Positions 12,401-27,600 of a DNA stretch of 64,000 nucleotides are shown here, in pieces. Made by a program: the position numbers and the translations under genes. The first letter of the stretch is position 1. Each line of letters begins with the position of its first letter. Source of the stretch: Rhynchopus sp. YZ270_cl-10 (lineage: Eukaryota > Euglenozoa > Diplonemea > Diplonemida > Diplonemidae); assembly GCA_964035575.1 (NCBI GenBank), contig OZ037925.1, forward strand, positions 620,001 to 684,000, read 5' to 3'. The notes under the pieces are model-generated. The model made no database searches. It saw only the letters and a list, made by a program, of their open reading frames with translations, and was not told where the DNA came from.

Positions 12401-15400
12401 GCTGCCAAAACAACGCGTCGAAAACAGCGCGATGAAACGCGGCCACAACAACGCGTCGAAAACAGCGCGATAGACCGCGGCCAAAACAACGCGTCGAAAA
12501 CAGCGCGATAGAACGCGGCCACAACAACGCGTCGAAAACAGCGCGATAGACCGCGGCCAAAACAACGCGTCGAAAACAGCGCGATAGAACGCGGCCACAA
12601 CAACGCGTCGAAAACAGCGCGATAGAACGCGTCCAAAACAACGCGTCGAAAACAGCGCGATAGAACGCGGCCAAAACAACGCGTCGAAAACAGCGCGATG
12701 AAACGCGGCCACAACAACGCGTCGAAAACAGCGCGATAGAACGCAGCCACAACAACGCGTCGAAAACAGCGCGATAGAACGCGGCCACAACAACGCGTCG
12801 AAAACAGCGCGATAGAACGCGTCCAAAACAACGCGTCGAAAACAGCGCGATGAAACGCGGCCAAAACAACGCGTCGAAAACAGCGCGATGAAACGCGGCC
12901 ACAACAACGCGTCGAAAACAGCGTGATAGAACGCGGCCAAAACAACGCGTCGAAAACAGCGCGATAGAACGCGGCCACAACAACGCGCCGAAAACAGCGC
13001 GATAGAACGCAGCCACAACAACGCGTCGAAAACAGCGCGATAGAACGCAGCCACAACAACGCGTCGAAAACAGCGCGATGAAACGCGGCCAAAACAACGC
13101 GTCGAAAACAGCGCGATGAAACGCGGCCACAACAACGCGTCGAAAACAGCGTGATAGAATGCTGCCAAAACAACGCGTCGAAAACAGCGCGATGAAACGC
13201 GGCCACAACAACGCGTCGAAAACAGCGTGATAGAATGCTGCCAAAACAACGCGTCGAAAACAGCGCGATGAAACGCGGCCACAACAACGCGTCGAAAACA
13301 GCGCGATAGAACGCAGCCACAACAACGCGTCGAAAACAGCGTGATAGAATGCGGCCACAACAACGCGTCGAAAACAGCGCGATAGAACGCGTCCAAAACA
13401 ACGCGTCGAAAACAGCGCGATGAAACGGGGCCACAACAACGCGTCGAAAACAGCGCGATAGACCGCGGCCAAAACAACGCGTCGAAAACAGCGCGATAGA
13501 ACGCGGCCACAACAACGCGTCGAAAACAGCGCGATAGACCGCGGCCAAAACAACGCGTCGAAAACAGCGCGATAGAACGCGGCCACAACAACGCTCCGAA
13601 AACAGCGCGATAGAACGGGGCCAAAACAACGCGTCGAAAACAGCGCGATAGAACGCGTCCAAAACAACGCGTCGAAAACAGCGCGATAGACCGCGGCCAA
13701 AACAACGCGTCGAAAACAGCGCGATAGAACGCGGCCACAACAACGCGTCGAAAACAGCGCGATAGAACGCGTCCAAAACAACGCGTCGAAAACAGCGCGA
13801 TAGAACGCGGCCACAACAACGCTCCGAAAACAGCGCGATAGAACGGGGCCAAAACAACGCGTCGAAAACAGCGCGATAGAACGCGTCCAAAACAACGCGT
13901 CGAAAACAGCGCGATAGACCGCGGCCAAAACAACGCGTCGAAAACAGCGCGATAGAACGCAGCCACAACAACGCGTCGAAAACAGCGCGATAGAACGCGG
14001 CCACAACAACGCGTCGAAAACAGCGCGATAGAACGCGTCCAAAACAACGCGTCGAAAACAGCGCGATAGAACGCGGCCAAAACAACGCGTCGAAAACAGC
14101 GCGATGAAACGCGGCCAAAACAACGCGTCGAAAACAGCGCGATGAAACGCGGCCACAACAACGCGCCGAAAACAGCGCGATAGAACGCGGCCAAAACAAC
14201 GCGTCGAAAACAGCGCGATAGAACGCAGCCACAACAACGCGTCGAAAACAGCGTGATAGAATGCTGCCAAAACAACGCGTCGAAAACAGCGCGATGAAAC
14301 GCGGCCACAACAACGCGTCGAAAACAGCGTGATAGAATGCTGCCAAAACAACGCGTCGAAAACAGCGTGATAGAATGCTGCCAAAACAACGCGTCGAAAA
14401 CAGCGCGATAGAACGCGTCCAAAACAACGCGTCGAAAACAGCGCGATGAAACGCGGCCACAACAACGCGTCGAAAACAGCGCGATAGAACGCAGCCACAA
14501 CAACGCGTCGAAAACAGCGTGATAGAATGCTGCCAAAACAACGCGTCGAAAACAGCGCGATAGAACGCGTCCAAAACAACGCGTCGAAAACAGCGCGATG
14601 AAACGCGGCCACAACAACGCGTCGAAAACAGCGCGATAGAACGCGGCCACAACAACGCGTCGAAAACAGCGCGATAGACCGCGGCCAAAACAACGCGTCG
14701 AAAACAGCGCGATAGAACGCGGCCACAACAACGCGTCGAAAACAGCGTGATAGAATGCTGCCAAAACAACACGTCGAAAACAGCGCGATAGAACGCGGCC
14801 ACAACAACGCGTCGAAAACAGCGCGATAGAACTCGGCCAAAACAACGCGTCGAAAACAGCGCGATAGAACGCGGCCACAACAACGCGTCGAAAACAGCGC
14901 GATAGAACGCGTCCAAAACAACGCGTCGAAAACAGCGCGATGAAACGCGTCCTAAACAACGCGTCGAAAACAGCGCGATAGAACGCAGCCACAACAACGC
15001 GTCGAAAACAGCGCGATAGAACGCAGCCACAACAACGCGTCGAAAACAGCGCGATAGAACGCGGCCACAACAACGCGTCGAAAACAGCGCGATAGAACGC
15101 GTCCAAAACAACGCGTCGAAAACAGCGCGATAGAACGCGGCCACAACAACGCGTCGAAAACAGCGCGATAGAACGCAGCCACAACAACGCGTCGAAAACA
15201 GCGCGATAGAACGCGTCCAAAACAACGCGTCGAAAACAGCGCGATAGAACGCGGCCACAACAACGCGACGAAAACAGCGCGATGAAACGCGGCCACAACA
15301 ACGCGTCGAAAACAGCGCGATAGAACGCGGCCACAACAACGCGTCGAAAACAGCGCGATAGACCGCGGCCAAAACAACGCGTCGAAAACAGCGCGATAGA

Positions 15401-15588
15401 ACGCGGCCACAACAACGCGTCGAAAACAGCGCGATAGACCGCGGCCAAAACAACGCGTCGAAAACAGCGCGATAGAACGCGGCCACAACAACGCGACGAA
15501 AACAGCGCGATGAAACGCGGCCACAACAACGCGTCGAAAACAGCGCGATAGAACGCGGCCACAACAACGCGTCGAAAACAGCGTGATA
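12401..15588. repeat. 38-bp satellite array, block 2
   Basis: About 84 units (3188 bp) of the same 38-bp satellite. With the preceding spacer it forms one 4746-bp higher-order unit. Several multi-unit variant orders are shared with block 3, for example the start just after the spacer and the last ten or so units including the TCCTAAAC variant at about 14950. Confidence 0.95.
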
Positions 15589-17146
15589 GAATTCTAGAAA
15601 ACACTTGTGTTTTCTAGTTTTTAAAGGTTGCTTTTCTCGCCACCCCGTTCTAACCCCCTCAGTCCTCCTCTATCCTCCTCTAACCCCTTCAGTCTCACCC
15701 CCCCCCTGCTGGATCCGACCAAAAACCGGTTTTTTTTAGAGGGTGTAGAAGCTTCGCACAGCCGAAAAAACTTTTTCTTTGGAAAGATCGGACACTTTTT
15801 GGGGGGTGTATAGGCTCAGCGAAGCGTTAAACCGTTAGAGACCCTGACACCAGGGTGTCACGAGTACCCCTTTTATACACGTGTTTCTTAAGGCTTCTAC
15901 AGGGTTCTACAGGCAAAACAGGCGTTTTGGCCAAAAACCCCGTTTTTCAGACAGGTAAACGTGTTTGCGGCTTGGGAAACGTGCCAGCGCGGTGTGAGAA
16001 CCATGCATGGACCACACACGGCACGAGTTGCAGCAGCCCACCGAAGGTGGGCTGCGTTTGGTAACCACACGATGCGGTTAACGCGTGTATCGCATATGCA
16101 TAGCGTTGTGTGTATCGTATACGAAGACCGTAGTGTGTAACGCACGTGTAGACCGTTCCGTTATCACAACCACACGAGCCAGCGAAGTGTCACAGCGGCG
16201 CAGGTGTTGCGTTAACGCGATGGCGTTAAACCCGTAGCATGCTTTCGTACAGATCGCTACGTACACATCGGTTGCGTTGCGTTGCATGCGTTGCGTTCGT
16301 TGCATACAGATCGCTACGTATGCATCGGTTGCGTTGCGTTGCATGCGTTGCGTTGTATGCGTTGCGTTCGTTGCATACAGATCGCTACGTATGCATCGGT
16401 TGCGTTGCGTTGCATGCGTTGCGTTCGTTGCATACAGATCGCTACGTATGCATCGGTTGCGTTGCGTTGCATGCGTTGCGTTGTATGCGTTGCGTTCGTT
16501 GCATACAGATCGTAACGTACACATCGGTTGCGTTGCGTTGCATGCGTTGCGTTCGTTACAGATCGCTACGTATGGGTTGCGTTGCGTTCGTTGCGTTGCG
16601 TTCGTTGCATACAGATCGCTACGTATGCATCGGTTGCGTTACGTTGTATGCGTTGCGTTCGTTGCATACAGATCGTAACGTATGCATCGGTTGCGTTGCG
16701 TTGCATGCGTTGCGTTCGTTACAGATCGCTACGTATGGGTTGCGTTGCGTTCGTTGCGTTGCGTTCGTTGCATACAGATCGCTACGTATGCATCGGTTGC
16801 GTTGCGTTGCATGCGTTGCGTTGCATGCGTTGCGTTCGTTGCGTTGCGTTCGTTGCATACAGATCGCTACGTATGCATCGGTTGCGTTACGTTGTATGCG
16901 TTGCGTTCGTTGCATACAGATCGTAACGTATGCATCGGTTGCGTTGCGTTGCATGCGTTGCGTTCGTTACAGATCGCTACGTATGGGTTGCGTTGCGTTC
17001 GTTGCATGCGTTACGCCGCACACGAAACGTGTATCGCTTATGCATAGCGTTGTGTGTATCGTATACGTAGAGCGTAACGTGCAAACCAGACACATACCGT
17101 TTGACACACCAGCCAGCGAAGTGTTTTCAAGACCGTCAACTCAAAT
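15589..17146. repeat. 1558-bp spacer, copy 2
   Basis: Same length and order as copy 1, displaced by exactly 4746 bp at both ends. By eye it is nearly identical; the clearest difference is CCCCGTTCTAA here against CCCCGGTCTAA in copies 1 and 3. The satellite junctions are identical to those of copy 1. Confidence 0.92.
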
Positions 17147-20100
17147 GCTGCCAAAACAACGCGTCGAAAACAGCGCGATGAAACGCGGCCACAACAACGC
17201 GTCGAAAACAGCGCGATAGACCGCGGCCAAAACAACGCGTCGAAAACAGCGCGATAGAACGCGGCCACAACAACGCGTCGAAAACAGCGCGATAGACCGC
17301 GGCCAAAACAACGCGTCGAAAACAGCGCGATAGAACGCGGCCACAACAACGCGTCGAAAACAGCGCGATAGAACGCGTCCAAAACAACGCGTCGAAAACA
17401 GCGCGATAGAACGCGGCCAAAACAACGCGTCGAAAACAGCGCGATGAAACGCGGCCACAACAACGCGTCGAAAACAGCGCGATGAAACGCGGCCACAACA
17501 ACGCGTCGAAAACAGCGCGATAGAACGCAGCCACAACAACGCGTCGAAAACAGCGCGATAGAACGCGGCCACAACAACGCGTCGAAAACAGCGCGATAGA
17601 ACGCGTCCAAAACAACGCGTCGAAAACAGCGCGATGAAACGCGGCCAAAACAACGCGTCGAAAACAGCGCGATGAAACGCGGCCACAACAACGCGTCGAA
17701 AACAGCGTGATAGAACGCGGCCACAACAACGCGTCGAAAACAGCGCGATAGAACGCGGCCACAACAACGCGCCGAAAACAGCGCGATAGAACGCAGCCAC
17801 AACAACGCGTCGAAAACAGCGCGATGAAACGCGGCCAAAACAACGCGTCGAAAACAGCGCGATGAAACGCGGCCACAACAACGCGTCGAAAACAGCGTGA
17901 TAGAATGCTGCCAAAACAACGCGTCGAAAACAGCGCGATGAAACGCGGCCACAACAACGCGTCGAAAACAGCGTGATAGAATGCTGCCAAAACAACGCGT
18001 CGAAAACAGCGCGATGAAACGCGGCCACAACAACGCGTCGAAAACAGCGCGATAGAACGCAGCCACAACAACGCGTCGAAAACAGCGTGATAGAATGCGG
18101 CCACAACAACGCGTCGAAAACAGCGCGATAGAACGCGTCCAAAACAACGCGTCGAAAACAGCGCGATGAAACGGGGCCACAACAACGCGTCGAAAACAGC
18201 GCGATAGACCGCGGCCAAAACAACGCGTCGAAAACAGCGCGATAGAACGCGGCCACAACAACGCGTCGAAAACAGCGCGATAGACCGCGGCCAAAACAAC
18301 GCGTCGAAAACAGCGCGATAGAACGCGGCCACAACAACGCTCCGAAAACAGCGCGATAGAACGGGGCCAAAACAACGCGTCGAAAACAGCGCGATAGAAC
18401 GCGTCCAAAACAACGCGTCGAAAACAGCGCGATAGACCGCGGCCAAAACAACGCGTCGAAAACAGCGCGATAGAACGCGGCCACAACAACGCGTCGAAAA
18501 CAGCGCGATAGAACGCGTCCAAAACAACGCGTCGAAAACAGCGCGATAGAACGCGGCCAAAACAACGCGTCGAAAACAGCGCGATGAAACGCGGCCAAAA
18601 CAACGCGTCGAAAACAGCGCGATGAAACGCGGCCACAACAACGCGTCGAAAACAGCGCGATAGAACGCAGCCACAACAACGCGTCGAAAACAGCGCGATA
18701 GAACGCGGCCACAACAACGCGTCGAAAACAGCGCGATAGAACGCGTCCAAAACAACGCGTCGAAAACAGCGCGATAGAACGCGGCCAAAACAACGCGTCG
18801 AAAACAGCGCGATGAAACGCGGCCAAAACAACGCGTCGAAAACAGCGCGATGAAACGCGGCCACAACAACGCGCCGAAAACAGCGCGATAGAACGCGGCC
18901 AAAACAACGCGTCGAAAACAGCGCGATAGAACGCAGCCACAACAACGCGTCGAAAACAGCGTGATAGAATGCTGCCAAAACAACGCGTCGAAAACAGCGC
19001 GATGAAACGCGGCCACAACAACGCGTCGAAAACAGCGTGATAGAATGCTGCCAAAACAACGCGTCGAAAACAGCGTGATAGAATGCTGCCAAAACAACGC
19101 GTCGAAAACAGCGCGATAGAACGCGTCCAAAACAACGCGTCGAAAACAGCGCGATGAAACGCGGCCACAACAACGCGTCGAAAACAGCGCGATAGAACGC
19201 AGCCACAACAACGCGTCGAAAACAGCGTGATAGAATGCTGCCAAAACAACGCGTCGAAAACAGCGCGATAGAACGCGTCCAAAACAACGCGTCGAAAACA
19301 GCGCGATGAAACGCGGCCACAACAACGCGTCGAAAACAGCGCGATAGACCGCGGCCAAAACAACGCGTCGAAAACAGCGCGATAGAACGCGGCCACAACA
19401 ACGCGTCGAAAACAGCGCGATAGACCGCGGCCAAAACAACGCGTCGAAAACAGCGCGATAGAACGCGGCCACAACAACGCGTCGAAAACAGCGTGATAGA
19501 ATGCTGCCAAAACAACACGTCGAAAACAGCGCGATAGAACGCGGCCACAACAACGCGTCGAAAACAGCGCGATAGAACTCGGCCAAAACAACGCGTCGAA
19601 AACAGCGCGATAGAACGCGGCCACAACAACGCGTCGAAAACAGCGCGATAGAACGCGTCCAAAACAACGCGTCGAAAACAGCGCGATGAAACGCGTCCTA
19701 AACAACGCGTCGAAAACAGCGCGATAGAACGCAGCCACAACAACGCGTCGAAAACAGCGCGATAGAACGCAGCCACAACAACGCGTCGAAAACAGCGCGA
19801 TAGAACGCGGCCACAACAACGCGTCGAAAACAGCGCGATAGAACGCAGCCACAACAACGCGTCGAAAACAGCGCGATAGAACGCGTCCAAAACAACGCGT
19901 CGAAAACAGCGCGATAGAACGCGGCCACAACAACGCGACGAAAACAGCGCGATGAAACGCGGCCACAACAACGCGTCGAAAACAGCGCGATAGAACGCGG
20001 CCACAACAACGCGTCGAAAACAGCGCGATAGACCGCGGCCAAAACAACGCGTCGAAAACAGCGCGATAGAACGCGGCCACAACAACGCGTCGAAAACAGC

Positions 20101-20258
20101 GCGATAGACCGCGGCCAAAACAACGCGTCGAAAACAGCGCGATAGAACGCGGCCACAACAACGCGACGAAAACAGCGCGATGAAACGCGGCCACAACAAC
20201 GCGTCGAAAACAGCGCGATAGAACGCGGCCACAACAACGCGTCGAAAACAGCGTGATA
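17147..20258. repeat. 38-bp satellite array, block 3
   Basis: About 82 units (3112 bp). It is two units shorter than block 2, which gives the second higher-order period of 4670 bp (4746 minus 2 x 38). The beginning and end match block 2 closely while the interior has exchanged or lost some units, as expected from unequal crossing-over or gene conversion. Confidence 0.95.
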
Positions 20259-21653
20259 GAATTCTAGAAAACACTTGTGTTTTCTAGTTTTTAAAGGTTG
20301 CTTTTCTCGCCACCCCGGTCTAACCCCCTCAGTCCTCCTCTATCCTCCTCTAACCCCTTCAGTCTCACCCCCCCCCTGCTGGATCCGACCAAAAACCGGT
20401 TTTTTTTAGAGGGTGTAGAAGCTTCGCACAGCCGAAAAAACTTTTTCTTTGGAAAGATCGGACACTTTTTGGGGGGTGTATAGGCTCAGCGAAGCGTTAA
20501 ACCGTTAGAGACCCTGACACCAGGGTGTCACGAGTACCCCTTTTATACACGTGTTTCTTAAGGCTTCTACAGGGTTCTACAGGCAAAACAGGCGTTTTGG
20601 CCAAAAACCCCGTTTTTCAGACAGGTAAACGTGTTTGCGGCTTGGGAAACGTGCCAGCGCGGTGTGAGAACCATGCATGGACCACACACGGCACGAGTTG
20701 CAGCAGCCCACCGAAGGTGGGCTGCGTTTGGTAACCACACGATGCGGTTAACGCGTGTATCGCATATGCATAGCGTTGTGTGTATCGTATACGAAGACCG
20801 TAGTGTGTAACGCACGTGTAGACCGTTCCGTTATCACAACCACACGAGCCAGCGAAGTGTCACAGCGGCGCAGGTGTTGCGTTAACGCGATGGCGTTAAA
20901 CCCGTAGCATGCTTTCGTACAGATCGCTACGTACACATCGGTTGCGTTGCGTTGCATGCGTTGCGTTCGTTGCATACAGATCGCTACGTATGCATCGGTT
21001 GCGTTGCGTTGCATGCGTTGCGTTGTATGCGTTGCGTTCGTTGCATACAGATCGCTACGTATGCATCGGTTGCGTTGCGTTGCATGCGTTGCGTTCGTTG
21101 CATACAGATCGCTACGTATGCATCGGTTGCGTTGCGTTGCATGCGTTGCGTTGTATGCGTTGCGTTCGTTGCATACAGATCGTAACGTACACATCGGTTG
21201 CGTTGCGTTGCATGCGTTGCGTTCGTTACAGATCGCTACGTATGGGTTGCGTTGCGTTCGTTGCGTTGCGTTCGTTGCATACAGATCGCTACGTATGCAT
21301 CGGTTGCGTTGCGTTGCATGCGTTGCGTTGCATGCGTTGCGTTCGTTGCGTTGCGTTCGTTGCATACAGATCGCTACGTATGCATCGGTTGCGTTACGTT
21401 GTATGCGTTGCGTTCGTTGCATACAGATCGTAACGTATGCATCGGTTGCGTTGCGTTGCATGCGTTGCGTTCGTTACAGATCGCTACGTATGGGTTGCGT
21501 TGCGTTCGTTGCATGCGTTACGCCGCACACGAGACGTGTATCGCTTATGCATAGCGTTGTGTGTATCGTATACGTAGAGCGTAACGTGCAAACCAGACAC
21601 ATACCGTTTGACACACCAGCCAGCGAAGTGTTTTCAAGACCGTCAACTCAAAT
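20259..21653. repeat. 1395-bp spacer, copy 3
   Basis: Same left and right ends as copies 1 and 2 but 163 bp shorter, all of it inside the GTTGC-rich array. It also has CACGAGACGTG near its right end where the others have CACGAAACGTG. The shorter form is most simply explained by loss of one internal repeat block. Confidence 0.92.
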
Positions 21654-24600
21654 GCTGCCAAAACAACGCGTCGAAAACAGCGCGATGAAACGCGGCCACA
21701 ACAACGCGTCGAAAACAGCGCGATAGAACGCGTCCAAAACAACGCGTCGAAAACAGCGCGATGAAACGCGGCCACAACAACGCGTCGAAAACAGCGCGAT
21801 AGACCGCGGCCAAAACAACGCGTCGAAAACAGCGCGATAGAACGCGGCCACAACAACGCGTCGAAAACAGCGCGATAGAACGCTGCCAAAACAACGCGTC
21901 GAAAACAGCGCGATAGAACGCGGCCAAAACAACGCGTCGAAAACAGCGCAATAGAACGCGTCGAAAACAACGCGTCGAAAACAGCGCGATAGAACGCGGC
22001 CACAACAACGCGTCGAAAACAGCGCGATAGAACGCTGCCACAACAACGCGTCGAAAACAGCGCGATGAAACGCGGCCACAACAACGCGTCGAAAACAGCG
22101 CGATAGAACGCGTCCAAAACAACGCGTCGAAAACAGCGCGATGAAACGCGGCCACAACAACGCGTCGAAAACAGCGCGATAGACCGCGGCCACAACAACG
22201 CGTCGAAAACAGCGCGATAGACCGCGGCCAAAACAACGCGTCGAAAACAGCGCGATGAAACGCGGCCACAACAACGCGTCGAAAACAGCGCGATAGACCG
22301 CGGCCAAAACAACGCGTCGAAAACAGCGCGATAGAACGCGGCCACAACAACGCGTCGAAAACAGCGCGATAGACCGCGGCCAAAACAACGCGTCGAAAAC
22401 AGCGCGATAGAACGCGGCCACAACAACGCGTCGAAAACAGCGCGATAGAACGCGTCCAAAACAACGCGTCGAAAACAGCGCGATAGAACGCGGCCAAAAC
22501 AACGCGTCGAAAACAGCGCGATGAAACGCGGCCACAACAACGCGTCGAAAACAGCGCGATGAAACGCGGCCACAACAACGCGTCGAAAACAGCGCGATAG
22601 AACGCAGCCACAACAACGCGTCGAAAACAGCGCGATAGAACGCGGCCACAACAACGCGTCGAAAACAGCGCGATAGAACGCGTCCAAAACAACGCGTCGA
22701 AAACAGCGCGATGAAACGCGGCCAAAACAACGCGTCGAAAACAGCGCGATGAAACGCGGCCACAACAACGCGTCGAAAACAGCGTGATAGAACGCGGCCA
22801 AAACAACGCGTCGAAAACAGCGCGATAGAACGCGGCCACAACAACGCGCCGAAAACAGCGCGATAGAACGCGGCCAAAACAACTCGTCGAAAACAGCGCG
22901 ATAGAACGCAGCCACAACAACGCGTCGAAAACAGCGCGATAGAACGCAGCCACAACAACGCGTCGAAAACAGCGCGATGAAACGCGGCCAAAACAACGCG
23001 TCGAAAACAGCGCGATGAAACGCGGCCACAACAACGCGTCGAAAACAGCGTGATAGAATGCTGCCAAAACAACGCGTCGAAAACAGCGCGATGAAACGCG
23101 GCCACAACAACGCGTCGAAAACAGCGTGATAGAATGCTGCCACAACAACGCGTCGAAAACAGCGTGATAGAATGCTGCCAAAACAACGCGTCGAAAACAG
23201 CGCGATGAAACGCGGCCACAACAACGCGTCGAAAACAGCGCGATAGAACGCAGCCACAACAACGCGTCGAAAACAGCGTGATAGAATGCGGCCACAACAA
23301 CGCGTCGAAAACAGCGCGATAGAACGCGTCCAAAACAACGCGTCGAAAACAGCGCGATGAAACGCGGCCACAACAACGCGTCGAAAACAGCGCGATAGAC
23401 CGCGGCCAAAACAACGCGTCGAAAACAGCGCGATAGAACGCGGCCACAACAACGCGTCGAAAACAGCGCGATAGACCGCGGCCAAAACAACGCGTCGAAA
23501 ACAGCGCGATAGAACGCGGCCACAACAACGCTCCGAAAACAGCGCGATAGAACGGGGCCAAAACAACGCGTCGAAAACAGCGCGATAGAACGCGTCCAAA
23601 ACAACGCGTCGAAAACAGCGCGATAGACCGCGGCCAAAACAACGCGTCGAAAACAGCGCGATAGAACGCGGCCACAACAACGCGCCGAAAACAGCGCGAT
23701 AGACCGCGGCCAAAACAACGCGTCGAAAACAGCGCGATAGAACGCGGCCACAACAACGCGTCGAAAACAGCGCGATAGAACGCGTCCAAAACAACGCGTC
23801 GAAAACAGCGCGATAGAACGCGGCCAAAACAACGCGTCGAAAACAGCGCGATGAAACGCGGCCAAAACAACGCGTCGAAAACAGCGCGATGAAACGCGGC
23901 CACAACAACGCGTCGAAAACAGCGCGATAGAACGCAGCCACAACAACGCGTCGAAAACAGCGCGATAGAACGCGGCCACAACAACGCGTCGAAAACAGCG
24001 CGATAGAACGCGTCCAAAACAACGCGTCGAAAACAGCGCGATAGAACGCGGCCAAAACAACGCGTCGAAAACAGCGCGATGAAACGCGGCCAAAACAACG
24101 CGTCGAAAACAGCGCGATGAAACGCGGCCACAACAACGCGCCGAAAACAGCGCGATAGAACGCGGCCAAAACAACGCGTCGAAAACAGCGCGATAGAACG
24201 CAGCCACAACAACGCGTCGAAAACAGCGTGATAGAATGCTGCCAAAACAACGCGTCGAAAACAGCGCGATGAAACGCGGCCACAACAACGCGTCGAAAAC
24301 AGCGTGATAGAATGCTGCCAAAACAACGCGTCGAAAACAGCGTGATAGAATGCTGCCAAAACAACGCGTCGAAAACAGCGCGATAGAACGCGTCCAAAAC
24401 AACGCGTCGAAAACAGCGCGATAGACCGCGGCCAAAACAACGCGTCGAAAACAGCGCGATAGAACGCGGCCACAACAACGCGTCGAAAACAGCGCGATAG
24501 AACGCGGCCACAACAACGCGTCGAAAACAGCGTGATAGAATGCTGCCAAAACAACGCGTCGAAAACAGCGCGATGAAACGCGGCCACAACAACGCGTCGA

Positions 24601-27600
24601 AAACAGCGCGATAGAACGCGTCCAAAACAACGCGTCGAAAACAGCGCGATAGAACGCGTCCAAAACAACGCGTCGAAAACAGCGCGATAGACCGCGGCCA
24701 AAACAACGCGTCGAAAACAGCGCGATAGAACGCGGCCACAACAACGCTCCGAAAACAGCGCGATAGAACGGGGCCAAAACAACGCGTCGAAAACAGCGCG
24801 ATAGAACGCGGCCAAAACAACGCGTCGAAAACAGCGCGATAGAACGCGTCGAAAACAGCGCGATAGAACGCGGCCACAACAACGCGTCGAAAACAGCGCG
24901 ATAGAACGGGGCCAAAACAACGCGTCGAAAACAGCGCGATAGAACGCGGCCAAAACAACGCGTCGAAAACAGCGCGATAGAACGCGGCCACAACAACGCG
25001 TCGAAAACAGCGCGATAGAATGCTGCCAAAACAACGCGTCGAAAACAGCGTGATAGAATGCTGCCAAAACAACGCGTCGAAAACAGCGCGATGAAACGCG
25101 GCCAGAACAACGCGTCGAAAACAGCGCGATAGAACGCGTCCAAAACAACGCGTCGAAAACAGCGCGATGAAACGCGGCCACAACAACGCGTCGAAAACAG
25201 CGCGATAGACCGCGGCCAAAACAACGCGTCGAAAACAGCGCGATAGAACGCGGCCACAACAACGCGTCGAAAACAGCGCGATAGAATGCTGCCAAAACAA
25301 CGCGTCGAAAACAGCGTGATAGAATGCTGCCAAAACAACGCGTCGAAAACAGCGCGATGAAACGCGGCCACAACAACGCGTCGAAAACAGCGCGATAGAA
25401 CGCGTCCAAAACAACGCGTCGAAAACAGCGCGATAGAACTCTGCCAAAACAACGCGTCGAAAACAGCGCGATAGAACGCGGCCAAAACAACGCGTCGAAA
25501 ACAGCGCGATAGAACGCGTCGAAAACAACGCGTCGAAAACAGCGCGATAGAACGCGGCCACAACAACGCGTCGAAAACAGCGCGATAGAACGCTGCCACA
25601 ACAACGCGTCGAAAACAGCGCGATGAAACGCGGCCACAACAACGCGTCGAAAACAGCGCGATAGAACGCGTCCAAAACAACGCGTCGAAAACAGCGCGAT
25701 GAAACGCGGCCACAACAACGCGTCGAAAACAGCGCGATAGACCGCGGCCACAACAACGCGTCGAAAACAGCGCGATAGACCGCGGCCAAAACAACGCGTC
25801 GAAAACAGCGCGATGAAACGCGGCCACAACAACGCGTCGAAAACAGCGCGATAGAACGCGGCCACAACAACGCGTCGAAAACAGCGCGATAGACCGCGGC
25901 CAAAACAACGCGTCGAAAACAGCGCGATAGAACGCGGCCACAACAACGCGTCGAAAACAGCGCGATAGACCGCGGCCAAAACAACGCGTCGAAAACAGCG
26001 CGATAGAACGCGTCGAAAACAGCGCGATAGAACGCGGCCACAACAACGCGTCGAAAACAGCGCGATAGACCGCGGCCAAAACAACGCGTCGAAAACAGCG
26101 CGATAGAACGCGGCCACAACAACGCGTCGAAAACAGCGCGATAGACCGCGGCCAAAACAACGCGTCGAAAACAGCGCGATAGAACGCGGCCACAACAACG
26201 CGTCGAAAACAGCGCGATAGAACGCGTCCAAAACAACGCGTCGAAAACAGCGCGATAGAACGCGGCCAAAACAACGCGTCGAAAACAGCGCGATGAAACG
26301 CGGCCAAAACAACGCGTCGAAAACAGCGCGATGAAACGCGGCCACAACAACGCGTCGAAAACAGCGCGATGAAACGCGGCCACAACAACGCGTCGAAAAC
26401 AGCGCGATAGAACGCAGCCACAACAACGCGTCGAAAACAGCGCGATAGAACGCGGCCACAACAACGCGTCGAAAACAGCGCGATAGAACGCGTCCAAAAC
26501 AACGCGTCGAAAACAGCGCGATAGAACGCGGCCAAAACAACGCGTCGAAAACAGCGCGATGAAACGCGGCCAAAACAACGCGTCGAAAACAGCGCGATGA
26601 AACGCGGCCACAACAACGCGTCGAAAACAGCGTGATAGAACGCGGCCAAAACAACGCGTCGAAAACAGCGCGATAGAACGCGGCCACAACAACGCGCCGA
26701 AAACAGCGCGACAGAACGCGGCCAAAACAACGCGTCGAAAACAGCGCGATAGAACGCAGCCACAGCAACGCGTCGAAAACAGCGCGATAGAACGCAGCCA
26801 CAACAACGCGTCGAAAACAGCGCGATGAAACGCGGCCAAAACAACGCGTCGAAAACAGCGCGATGAAACGCGGCCACAACAACGCGTCGAAAACAGCGTG
26901 ATAGAATGCTGCCAAAACAACGCGTCGAAAACAGCGCGATGAAACGCGGCCACAACAACGCGTCGAAAACAGCGCGATAGAACGCAGCCACAACAACGCG
27001 TCGAAAACAGCGTGATAGAATGCTGCCAAAACAACGCGTCGAAAACAGCGCGATAGAACGCGTCCAAAACAACGCGTCGAAAACAGCGCGATGAAACGCG
27101 GCCACAACAACGCGTCGAAAACAGCGCGATAGACCGCGGCCAAAACAACGCGTCGAAAACAGCGCGATAGAACGCGGCCACAACAACGCGCCGAAAACAG
27201 CGCGATAGACCGCGGCCAAAACAACGCGTCGAAAACAGCGCGATAGAACGCGGCCACAACAACGCGTCGAAAACAGCGCGATAGAACGCGTCCAAAACAA
27301 CGCGTCGAAAACAGCGCGATAGAACGCGTCCAAAACAACGCGTCGAAAACAGCGTGATAGAACGCAGCCACAACAACGCGTCGAAAACAGCGTGATAGAA
27401 TGCTGCCAAAACAACGCGTCGAAAACAGCGCGATGAAACGCGGCCACAACAACGCGTCGAAAACAGCGTGATAGAATGCTGCCAAAACAACGCGTCGAAA
27501 ACAGCGCGATGAAACGCGGCCACAACAACGCGTCGAAAACAGCGCGATAGAACGCAGCCACAACAACGCGTCGAAAACAGCGTGATAGAATGCTGCCAAA

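Noticed and set aside
11493-12473. Plus-strand 326-codon frame in the spacer (and its copies near 16239 and 20947)
   Set aside because: Low-complexity translation of the GTTGC-rich array in several frames; it also runs into the 38-bp satellite.
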